Made by a program: the position numbers and the translations under genes
Assembly: GCA_014898425.1 (NCBI GenBank)
Contig: RCSZ01000014.1
Location: 1,612,001 to 1,676,000 of the forward strand
Direction: 5' to 3'
Origin: Botryotinia globosa
Lineage: Eukaryota > Ascomycota > Leotiomycetes > Helotiales > Sclerotiniaceae
Length of the DNA: 64,000 nucleotides
Shown here: piece by piece, positions 10,830-20,701 of the stretch
How positions within the stretch are numbered: position 1 is the first letter of the stretch
Layout: each line of letters starts with the position of its first letter
The notes under the pieces: generated by a model
Seen by the model: only the letters and a program-made list of their open reading frames with translations
Database searches by the model: none
Told to the model about the DNA's origin: nothing

Positions 10830-10859
10830 CTTAGTGGAGATTGCTAGTTTTCAATTATA
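10830..10859. repeat. Inverted-repeat end, inverted mate at 16199-16228
   Basis: CTTAGTGGAGATTGCTAGTT at 10830-10849 is matched in inverted orientation by AACCAGCAACCCCCACTAAG at 16209-16228, with the differences expected from RIP, and similarity continues inward about 10 bp. Such CTTAGTGGGGGTTGCTGG ends resemble mariner-type terminal repeats. Confidence 0.6.
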
Positions 10860-12299
10860 GTATATAAATTATGATTAGTAATGAAAACTATATATATATA
10901 ATAAAATTATATATATAAAACAAAACTTTATATATATATTAATTATTTTGTATTATTATATTAATTCTTAATAATATATTCAGAAAATAATATTTAATTT
11001 ATTTTATTATATCATTTATTTTTTATTATATAACGTTAATTATAGATATTTCCATTTATTATAAAGTTTTATAATTATTATATTATTAATTTAATATTAT
11101 ACTATTTATAATAAAATATACAAGATATTAAATAAGTTTTCAAACATTATATTACAAGTTTAATATTATATTAATTATTATAATAATAAAGAATCATAAT
11201 ATCGAGTAGTTTAATTTGAATCCTTTAGAGATATTTTCAAATAGATATAAATTAATTAATTATTAATTGATTATGTAATTTATTTAAAAATAGATATGAT
11301 TGATTAATATTTAAATAAATAAATAATTATTTGAAACTAAGTTATATTCTGATTTAGTTATATATTTGAGATTTATTCCAAGTTGATTTTTATTATTAAT
11401 ATCTAAATAATAATTTATATCATTTTAATTAAATGTCCTTTCAATAAAATTTAATATATTATATAATTTGTAAATATTCAAACATATGAAACTATTTAAA
11501 TTTTAATAAAAATATTTATTAATCAAACATTTCATTTATATATTATATATCTAATTATAGATCAATTATATTACCTCGATTAATATATAAATATTTATTA
11601 TTCTATAAATATAATATATTTTAATAATATTTAAATTAAGACTGTGATTTGATCGAATTACTAGTATAAATATCAAATTATCTATTGTAATCAGATTTTA
11701 TTAATTTTTTGGAAATATTAAACATTAATTTCTTTTAATATTTGAATAGAATTTTACTATTAATTTATCAAATCTTTATCATTTACAATAATAAAAACTT
11801 ATTTATTATATCTAAAAAGAATGATTATAAATAGATTTCTTTTCAATATTTACTTTATTCAAAAAATTAATAAAAACTAATAAACTCGATATTATTTATG
11901 TTTTTTTTCAATAATATTAATATTAATATGAAACGTATCTTCTTATATATTAATCTTAACTTTTTTTTAAATAAAATTAAAATTGAATAAAGATTAAATT
12001 AATAAATGTTAAGAATAAAAATGATAATAAAGGACTTATATTATATCAAAATATGTTTTTTGAAATCAATATTTCTCATAAATATATACATATTAATTAT
12101 TATGATAATTTAATAGTATTTTTAAAAAAACAAAATTTATCATATATATATATTCAATTATTAATATTTAATCTTTTATGTTAAAATCTAAAAATCTAAA
12201 AATCTAAAAATATATATATAATCTTTCTTAAAAATAATTGATGCATTCATAATAAATAATTGATTTTACATATCATAAAATTTAAGTATCTATTTATCA
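10860..12299. other. AT-rich unclassified DNA
   Basis: About 1.4 kb of TA-rich sequence without gene, RNA or clear repeat boundaries; a short inverted pair around 10850-10890 is the only structure noticed. Confidence 0.5.
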
Positions 12300-12716
12300 T
12301 TTTATTTACTAACTTGTTTATTACTTTATACTAACTTATTCATTACTTGATATATTACTTTATTAATTACTTTATTCGTTACTTTATTTATTACTTTATT
12401 TACTATCTTATCTATTACCTCATTAATTACCTTACTTATTACTTTATTTATTATTTCACTCATTACTTCATTTATTATCTTATCTATTACTTTATTCATT
12501 ACTTTATATATCATATCACTTTACCTATTATCTTATTAATCATCTTATCTAGTACTTTATCTATTGCTTTATCTATTACTTTAGCTATTACTTTATCTAT
12601 CATCTTATCTATTATCTTATCTATTATCTTATCTATTATCTTATCTATTATCTTATCTATTATCTTATCTTTTATCTTATCTATTATCTTATCTATCACT
12701 CCCACTTATTATTAAA
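12300..12716. repeat. 12-bp-unit minisatellite (TATTATCTTATC-like)
   Basis: Tandem units of about 12 bp, degenerate at the left and nearly perfect at 12590-12690. The open frames here on both strands are by-products of the repeat. The array resumes beyond the inserted element at about 13995. Confidence 0.9.
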
Positions 12717-13042
12717 TAATGTCAACCCCATTTTTAGTGGAGTCTTGCTGCTTTTAGATATTTTATCGCCGCTTTAAGCAATTTGAATACATATTGAGCT
12801 GTTCCCCCTCTAGGTTCAATATTTGAAGCTTATACTTACTCATTATCAATTCTAATGAATTTCTAATATTTAAAAGGATTTGAAGCTTTCTATAGGTTCT
12901 AAATAAGCTAAATAGGCTTCAGATATGATTTGAAATTAGAATTAAATAAAAAGTTAGTGATTTTAAATCAAATATAAATAAAATGTGATTTTTGATAATA
13001 CTTCCGCCTGATAAATTTCATCATATAAATGATTAATCAGCG

Positions 13043-13239
13043 GTGTAATTTGATTAGTCTAAAGCTTAAAAGTATGAAAAAATTCGATCTTTTTTTAGTA
13101 TGATTGATAATATTTACTCTTCAAATCTTTGTATTACTACTTTATCTATAAAGATTAAAAGAGTAAATATTATCAATTATGCTAAAAAACGATTAAAAAT
13201 TTCCTCACTTTTAAGCTTTAGATTAATCGAATTATAATA
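13043..13239. repeat. About 200-bp foldback (hairpin) element, family E
   Basis: Arms such as GATTAGTCTAAAGCTTAAAA and its inverse around 13211-13230, and GATAATATTTACTCTT with AAGAGTAAATATTATC, pair almost continuously over about 80 bp each side of a loop near 13125-13155. It lies within element D. Confidence 0.85.
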
Positions 13240-13271
13240 TTGATTGAGGATTTATATAATGAAATTTATTA

Positions 13272-13678
13272 CAGTAAAACCTCACTATAAGAATATCGAT
13301 TTTTGTAGTCATTTTTTAGGATATATAGAGGTATCGTTGTATAGAGGTATTCAACTAATCCCGATATAATAGTAATCCGCTTCCGATTAGTCCCGATCGG
13401 GTCATATTCCGTGACTATTTCGTAACTTTTTTCACTTTCATAAAAAGTGACTAAAATCTCACAATATATCAATTATATAATAACTAATCCTAATAATTCT
13501 ATTAGCCGAATAAGAATACACATGATCCTGGAATCGAAAAATATAAGAATATTCTAATAAAAAGGTTTTAAGAATATAGGTCATTTTGAGGCCTGAAAAT
13601 ACTTGGGACCTTAAAAAATTAAGAATAATAAAGGTTATTCATTCTTATAGGGGAGATTCTTATAGAGAGGGTTTACTA
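13272..13678. mobile_element. Pogo-like MITE, family A copy 2, nested in element D
   Basis: Begins CAGTAAAACCTCACTATAAG after TA and ends ATAGAGAGGGTTTACTA before TA. Same ends as copy 1 at 9977, with differences of the RIP type. Confidence 0.85.
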
Positions 13679-13984
13679 TAGATAAAAGTATTATCAAAAA
13701 CAACATTTTTTTCAAAATTATCATGATTTCATTCGAAATTATTAGTTTTAATTGGATTTCAAAATCCAAAGTTTTTCTAAAGTTTATCTAGAGTCAATTT
13801 AAAATCTTTTGAAAGCTTCAAAAGTTTAAAATATTATAAAATCATTAGAATTAATAAAAAAACAAATAAAGGCTTCAAAGTTTAAATTTTAAAGGGGGAG
13901 CAGTTTAATATCTATTCGAGTAGTTTAAAGCAGTAATACATTCTCTAAAAACAGTAAGATTCCACTAAAAGTGGGGCTGATATT

Positions 13985-14210
13985 AATTATCCTTTCAACC
14001 TTCGTACCACCTTATCTATCATCTTATTCACTATCTCATCTACTACTTTATTTACTAAATTATCTATTATCTCTTATATTACCTTATATACTAATTAATT
14101 TATTATCTTATACATTATTTAATTCATTATTCTATATATAGTTTAGTTTATTACTTTATATATTACTCAATTTACTTTCTTATTTATTATTTTATGTAAT
14201 ATTTATTTTA
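13985..14210. repeat. Right remnant of the 12-bp minisatellite
   Basis: Degenerate continuation of the same ATTATCTTATC-like array that ends at 12716; the two halves are separated by element D. Confidence 0.75.
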
Positions 14211-14849
14211 AAACTTTATATAAAAGTTATTTATTAAAATATTAAAGTTAATAATCTTTGAATAATAATATAAATATTAAAATATCTTTCATTCTAATTA
14301 TTCATGTAATAGTTTTATAAATTAATAATATAATGATATGTTTAATTAATAATAACAACACAATTTTATTTTGAAATGATAATCTATTAAAAGAAATTAT
14401 AATTAAATTAATAAAAAAATTAAAATTTGTTATAACTCGAGGATTATCAATTTAATCTATCAAAATCAAGTCATTAAAATAAAAATAAAAATAAAACTCT
14501 AATAATAATTGTATTATTATTATAATAAACTTTTATATGAATTTTTAAAAAGATTTTCAAAATAATTATTAGATTAAATTAACAAAATATTCTTATAACA
14601 AGATGAGAATTATGAATTATAAATAAATATAGTATAAATGAATATATCTTTAATTATACTTAAGATATTCAAGCTTTATATATTTGATTTATTATATATA
14701 TTTCAAATATTCGAAATTAAATTATTAATAATATCTTTATTAATAAAATTTATTAGAGGTTTACCTCCTTCATAATCTTACTATTTATAAGGAGTATAGT
14801 ACTATATATATACGAAAATGAGAAACTCTCGCTTAGTGAAGTTCGATTC
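14211..14849. other. AT-rich DNA with an LTR-like repeat end
   Basis: Unclassified to about 14756. From 14757 to 14849 it matches 38700-38800 and, less well, 16385-16480: GAGGTTTACCTCCTT, a TA-rich stretch, then GAGAACTCTCG-like sequence and TTCGATTCA. This is probably one end of a dispersed retrotransposon LTR. Confidence 0.5.
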
Positions 14850-15012
14850 AATTAGAATTAGAATTAGAATTAGAATTAGAATTAGAATTAGAATTAGAAT
14901 TAGAATTAGAATTAGAATTAGAATTAGAATTAGAATTAGAATTAGAATTAGAATTAGAATTAGAATTAGAATTAGAATTAGAATTAGAATTAGAATTAGA
15001 ATTAGAATTAGA
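14850..15012. repeat. (AATTAG)n hexamer microsatellite, about 27 copies
   Basis: Uninterrupted hexamer array of 163 bp. It creates a spurious Arg-Ile repeat frame. Confidence 0.97.
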
Positions 15013-15372
15013 GTTTATATGCTATATTAGTACTAGTGTCAGGACTCAGTAGTAGGGAGTATACTGGGAAGGGTTCGGTAGTTTTAATAAGAGATTATAT
15101 AAAAAAGCATATTGGATTCTATTCAAAATTAATCTTATATTTTAATTTGTTTAAAGTATAATTAGCTATTTATAATTTATTTTCCTAAAATTCTAATATT
15201 ATTATTATATTAATATTTCTTTTTATAATATTATTAATTATGAATCTATTATAAATCAAACTAATAATTTTGGGATTAAGTTTTACTAATATCAATTTCC
15301 TAATAATTACTAAGTAATCGGCCTTTAGTAGTCCCAGGGTTGTCCCGCTGATTAACCGTGTCCTGAGCTGAC

Positions 15373-15503
15373 AACTAGCCGTCGGGGGAAAAGAAGTTGA
15401 AGTCTACGAATTCGTAGGGTTTCAAGATCATTATAATGATTAAAAAAAAAAGAAACTTCTACGAATCCGGGGTTGAAAAATTCTTTTTCCCCGATGACTA
15501 GTC
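15373..15503. mobile_element. About 130-bp MITE, family F
   Basis: Arms AACTAGCCGTCGGGGGAAAA and TTTTTCCCCGATGACTAGTC are inverted repeats, with a second pair of inverted blocks containing CTACGAATTCG / CTACGAATCC inside. A half copy with the same end is at 52425. Confidence 0.8.
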
Positions 15504-16228
15504 CATTATTGAATAATTCTTCTTTCATAGAGTTTAAATGAATAAAAATTAAATTTATATAAAAAGATAAAGAGGAAAAAAAGAGAATAATAAAGGAGGT
15601 AAGATAAAAAGGGTAAATAAAAAGAAGAAGAGTAGATGGTGAAGATGGTAAAATGGAAAAGAAAAAAGTGAGTGATGAAGGGAGAAAGATCAAAGGGGGT
15701 AAGATAGAAGGGGATAAAACGAAAGGAAAAAGAGTAAGTCGTGAAAGGTGTAAGATAGATAAAGTATTGAGGAAAAAGAATGAAGTTATTATGATTATAG
15801 GTGTATGATGTAGTAATTTGAATTTATAATTAAATAATTTGATTATATTAATATTAAAAGGTTTATATATTAAATATAATATATAATATTTTAGTTATAT
15901 ATGATATAACTTTTGATATAATGGTATTTATAAATACAATAAATAAAATTAATATAATTAAATTTTTATATATAATTTACATTGTGTATATAACTTCATG
16001 TATATATATAGTTTACATATATATATATATATAATATATTATTTAAAAATATAATATTTATTAAAAAATATAATATCATAAATATAATTAATAAAATATA
16101 GTATTATTTGATATTATAATCTCAATATCAATTATTATTTAGTGAATTCATTAGATTTTGTAAATTATAGTTTAAAAGAATTTGAATAGTGAGAATATTA
16201 TAATTAAAAACCAGCAACCCCCACTAAG
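15504..16228. other. AT-rich unclassified DNA ending in an inverted-repeat end
   Basis: A purine-rich stretch (15540-15780) followed by TA-rich DNA. Bases 16199-16228 are the inverted partner of 10830-10859. No gene seen. Confidence 0.5.
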
Positions 16229-16536
16229 GTACTCAGAGTAGATTATATATTTGTACGATTACTTAATGGAATCAATAGCTAAATATATTAAAGATTCAAT
16301 CTCTAATCTCTAGTTTTTGAGATATCAAATCTAAAGGAGTTAAGAACTAAAAATTTCGATCAAATATAATATTTATTATTAAAAGTTTATACCTTCTTAA
16401 TATTCTTACTATGTGAAAGAATTAATACTATATAAATATATATGTATAAGAAATAAGAACTATTAATTAATGAGCTTCGATTGAAATAATCTGATTAGTT
16501 GAAACCGATTTTTGATTTCATTGATATTGTAATATA
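16229..16536. repeat. Dispersed LTR-like repeat
   Basis: Carries the same blocks as 14757 and 38700 (ACCTTCTTAATATTCTTACT, GAGCTTCGATTGAA, TCTGATTAGTTGAAACC). The sequence continues after MITE C (16943-17150), where it matches the inverse of about 53040-53160. Probably a retrotransposon LTR interrupted by the MITE. Class not proven. Confidence 0.5.
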
Positions 16537-16940
16537 CAATAATCGTGCACTTCTATTTGGTCGATCTTAAAAATACACTCAAATACACTATTTTATTACT
16601 TTTTAGAAATTAGATTGTTATTTTTTTGAATAGTTTTTTTTAAAGAATTAATAGATATAATATATATTTTTAAAGTTTTCTTATCAAAAGGTTCTTGAGA
16701 ATTCGCTTATTTTGGCTATAATTTCTAATATATTAGAATTTCAAAATATTAAATGAATATTTTACAATATATTAAATTTCTAAAAATAAAATAGATAGTT
16801 TTAATTAAAGAAAATATAAAAATAAATAAATTGATATGATTATTTCAAAAATAAATATATAATTTTCTTTAAAATTAAATATATTTAAATGATGAGTTTT
16901 GGTACATGACTGTTGACCAAATAGAAGTGCCCTAGTACTG
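16537..16940. mobile_element. TA-flanked inverted-repeat MITE, family C
   Basis: Right end, inverted, reads CAGTACTAGGGCACTTCTAT then TTGGTCAACAGTC; left end CAATAATCGTGCACTTCTAT then TTGGTCGATC. TA flanks at 16535-16536 and 16941-16942. Its outermost 14 bases are those of family B, but the adjoining sequence differs. Non-coding, 404 bp. Confidence 0.85.
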
Positions 16941-17159
16941 TAGTATGAAGCTAATGGATTCGTAGAATCAAGGAAGACTAAATTGTTTTCTATGTATTAC
17001 ATAATTATATATTTCATAAGTATATTAAATTTATAAATTAATATATAAAGTTCCTTTTGATTCATTATAAGTTGTTATTAATATTAGAGTAGAATTGTTT
17101 TAACTGACAAGGGAGCTAAATGTTTATTAACAGATCGATACAACATTCAAAGATTAAAG

Positions 17160-18970
17160 TATCTTCGGAATTTCAGTTTTTAAATTTATAAAAATACTTT
17201 TTTTATTCTGTTGAACTTTTTCATTTAATCTAACGATTACTTTTATAATAATATATTCAAAACCTTAGATTATTTTCTTCAATTATAAGACTTTAGATTT
17301 ATATATTTAAAAGTTTTATAATTCCCAATTAATATTAATCTTTTATATATAAAGAAAAATATAAAAATAAAATAAATATTCGTTTATTTATTATTATCTT
17401 TTATTATCTTTTATTATCTTTTATTATCTTTTATTATCTTTTATTATCTTTTATTATAATTAAAATAATGCTAATATTATTTTTAATATATTAAATATTA
17501 TTCAATATTATTCAATATTATTGCAGGTCATGCGCTTAGTAGGGGATGGGCTAGACTTGATTAGGAATGGTACTAGAATAATATTATATGGGAAGCTTAA
17601 ACTTATAGAATATATAAATAAAATTATTATTATTATTAAAACTTGAATTAATATTATATTATATAATTTTAAATATATATTAAGTGGGTATTAGAAAAAG
17701 ATCTAAATATAGGAATTTAAGCTACTTATTTATGCTTTTTCCTGCCCCCTATACGGCTTATAATATATAGGTGACGTATATGAAAATTCTGATTTGAAAT
17801 TAATTTTTTTGATTTGAAATTAATTTTCTTTATTGATTTTAAATCAATATTATAATAATGAAAAAGAAAAAATAATATTGCGTCTATCATTCCGTATTTG
17901 GATTAGCTTTCATATGATATTTTAATTTTTTCAAGATAATGAATTATTATTTTAAATAAAGAATTAATAAAGGATTTTTTTTGAATAAAGAATTCTTTAT
18001 TTTATTTTATAGTAATATTCTTTCTTATATAAAGAAAATAAGAAATATAAGAAATTTTTCTTATAATATTAAATTTTTATTATTTTATTATAATAATAGA
18101 ATTTTATTATAATTAGTTCCCTTAATATTATAATCATATTAAGTAATTGAATTATTATTTATTAAAAACAACAAATATTATTGAAATATAGTAAATATTC
18201 TTAAATATCATTGAAGCATAATTTGATATTTTAAAATACAATATTAAAAATAAATACATAGTTATTATAAATATTATAATCTTATTTGATTTTTGTATAA
18301 TATTCTATATAAGTACTTTTAATATAGGATTTGTAAAAGAATTTATTAATCAAAAAGTAATTAAAATATATAATTAATTTCATTATAATAATAAATTTTA
18401 TTATATATAAAATTAATAAATTTAATTGTAATAATAATAGGAAAGTCATATTGTAATAAATCTTTGAATATAAAGAGATTTGTTAGAATTATTTTTGGGA
18501 ATATAATTCTAAAAGAAAATTTTCATTTATAATTCAAGCTTTTTATATTATAACATATTAAATAAAATATAATTATTAAAAGGATATTATAAATAATATT
18601 AAGGATAATTAAAAGATCTATAGGATTGAGAATTAATTTACAATTATTATTTTTATTAAAAGATTTATAGAAAAAATTAAGGTTTTATAAAAAAAGGTTT
18701 TTATTTAGTTTATTGTTATAAATGATTTCAAATAAAGTCTATTGGAAAATTAAAATGAATAAGATATTTTGGATTGATTATTATTAATTTTTATAAAAGA
18801 ATTAGAATACGATATAATTACGATTTTTACTAATTAATTAGAAATAGATTATATTATAATATATATATAAGATTTATTGATTAATAATTGAATTTACTAT
18901 TTATTATTTTTATAATTGTTATATAGTATTTAGTCTTTTTTATATATATTTGAAACTTTATTAAATCAAT
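17160..18970 (-). mobile_element. Partial R1 copy, inverted orientation, interrupted
   Basis: Several blocks match the inverse of the R1 3' half, for example 18210-18400 against 62440-62600 and 18430-18620 against 37440-37620. A (TTATTATCTT)n array (17391-17457) and a less AT-rich insert (about 17520-17880) interrupt it. Confidence 0.6.
17391..17457. repeat. 10-bp tandem repeat TTATTATCTT, about 6.5 copies
   Basis: Perfect tandem units. Confidence 0.95.
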
Positions 18971-19039
18971 TTTTTATTTTAAAAAGAAGTCAGAGAATCT
19001 GAATATATATTATATAATATTAAAAAAAGAGTTTTTAGA

Positions 19040-19480
19040 TATTGAATTTGTTATGGATTGATTATAACTCTATTTAGTAGGTTTGATATTGATCAAACTA
19101 CTTATATCTTTTTAGAGTTATATAATTTAGTAATAGAGTACTTGATATTGTGATAATTAATTTGATTTTATTCGAAGGCTTTTTGTAATGGAATTCAATT
19201 AGTTAAGGAAAAGTAGTTCTATTTATTTTTAAATATATAATCAATTTCTATTATTAGAATTCTTAATAATCTTATTCTGAAATAAAGAATGAGATTCCAC
19301 TTTATTCATTCTGAGATTGAAAAAGAAAGTAATATTATAGATTAATTATAACTTTATTTAGTAGACTCAATATTGATCAAATTACTTATACTCTTTTGGG
19401 TTTACATAGCTTAATGATAGAGTACTTGGCGCTGTAACAGAATTTTTATTTGAAAGTTTTATTAATAATAAACACCATTA
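19040..19480 (+). repeat. Duplicated RIP-damaged tRNA-like segment
   Basis: About 130 bp at 19045-19190 is repeated at 19330-19470. Each contains an A-box-like TAGCTTAATGATAGAGTAC (intact at 19407-19425) and, some 25 bases on, a TTATTCGAAGG or TTATTTGAAAG B-box-like stretch. The second copy reads CTTGGCGCTGTAAC in the anticodon-arm position, loosely like a threonine tRNA. The acceptor stem does not close, so it is not a functional tRNA; a tRNA-derived SINE or pseudogene fits. Confidence 0.45.
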
Positions 19481-20701
19481 TTTTTAATAATAAATAAAAA
19501 TAATATTCAATAAACTATATATATAATATATTTACTATTTAGATATATATAATAAATAAAGTTTAATATTGTTTAATATAATGTTAATTAAAAGAATATT
19601 TAAATCTCAAAAGAAAATAATAATAAAAATAATTTTTCAAATAAAAAGAATATCTTTGATTATAAGAATAGATATTTATTTAATAGAATTAATATATTAT
19701 TTTATATATAAAAAACAATGAAATTATAATCAATGTATTAAATATAAGATAGTTTTGTTTTATTATTAAATTAAATTTTCATTTTATAAATAAAAAAGAA
19801 AACGATATAAATAAGTATTATTTTATATAATACTAAAACTAAAGAATTATCAATTGTTTTTATGAAATTATAAATATAATATATAATTATTTTAACTTTA
19901 ATAATTCAAATTATTATATATCTTTTGAAAATAAAACTATAATTAAATTATATCTTTAATTTTTTAAAAATAAGATATATTTCTTTTTCAATAATAATAA
20001 TAAATATTAGAATGAAATTCTTATTAATAAAATAGTAAAAAGTAGAATTCTTTCTTAAATGAAATATGTTATTTCAAGTTTTTTAAAAACAAAAGCAATT
20101 TTATTATTATTACTTTACTTTATAATCTTCTTTATATCATTTATTAAAATAAGGATATCAAAATTTAAGGATTTAAAGATTCAATAAAAATATAAATTAT
20201 TTATATATTGAAAATAAAATTTCATGTTTTATAAAATAAGTTTTATTAAATATAGTATATATAATATTAAAAAGAAAAATATGCTTTAAAATATTCTATA
20301 ATTTATATTATAATTAGAAATGATTTAATTTTCTAATCTTATTTAAAAAAAATCGTTCAATGAAAAAAGAGTTTATTATTTAAAAAAAGCTAAAAACTAA
20401 TTTTATTTAATTATTCTTTTTGATAATTATTATTTTAGAAAAATATCAAAAATCCTCTATATATTTATAATAATTATGGTAATTTTTAATTTTTTTAAAA
20501 AAACAATTTTTATATCACGGAAAAAAAAATTAAAATCCATAATAACTCTTTTAAATAAAATCTTTTAATATCGAAAATTGAGGATTTTCTTAACTAATAT
20601 AATTTATATTAATTAATAAATTATAACTCTTTTCAAACCTTTTAAAATATAAAAAATAAATATAATAAATCTTTAAAAACTAATAGAAAGCCTATTCTTA
20701 T
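19481..20701 (+). mobile_element. Partial R1 copy, plus orientation
   Basis: Collinear with about 22200-23420 of the next R1 copy (for example 20220-20340 against 22965-23090). It stops where the (TAG)n start of the next full copy begins. Confidence 0.7.

Larger units (their letters stand above)
12718..13984. mobile_element. 1.27-kb inverted-repeat element, family D, inserted in the minisatellite
   Basis: Left end AATGTCAACCCCATTTTTAG; the right end is the inverse of AATATCAGCCCCACTTTTAG. Similarity of the arms extends over about 110 bp, including the GAGCTGTTCCCCCT / AGGGGGAGCAGTTT blocks. No coding capacity. It contains hairpin E (13043-13239) and pogo-like MITE A copy 2 (13272-13678). Confidence 0.85.

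Noticed and set aside
12347..12715. 122-residue plus-strand frame and minus-strand frames in the same place
   Set aside because: They are produced by the 12-bp minisatellite, contain only Ile/Tyr/Phe or Asp/Lys/Ile repeats, and are open on both strands.
12300..12716. Possible CRISPR-like array
   Set aside because: Units are contiguous 12-mers without spacers, and the host is a eukaryote.
14818..15030. 70-residue Arg-Ile repeat protein
   Set aside because: Entirely the translation of the (AATTAG)n microsatellite.
10830..16228. One 5.4-kb transposon bounded by inverted CTTAGTGG ends
   Set aside because: The interior is a collection of unrelated repeats without a transposase frame. Two independent small elements of opposite orientation are more likely.
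19398..19470. Functional tRNA gene
   Set aside because: The A- and B-box-like parts are present but neither the acceptor nor the anticodon stem closes, and the B box is mutated.
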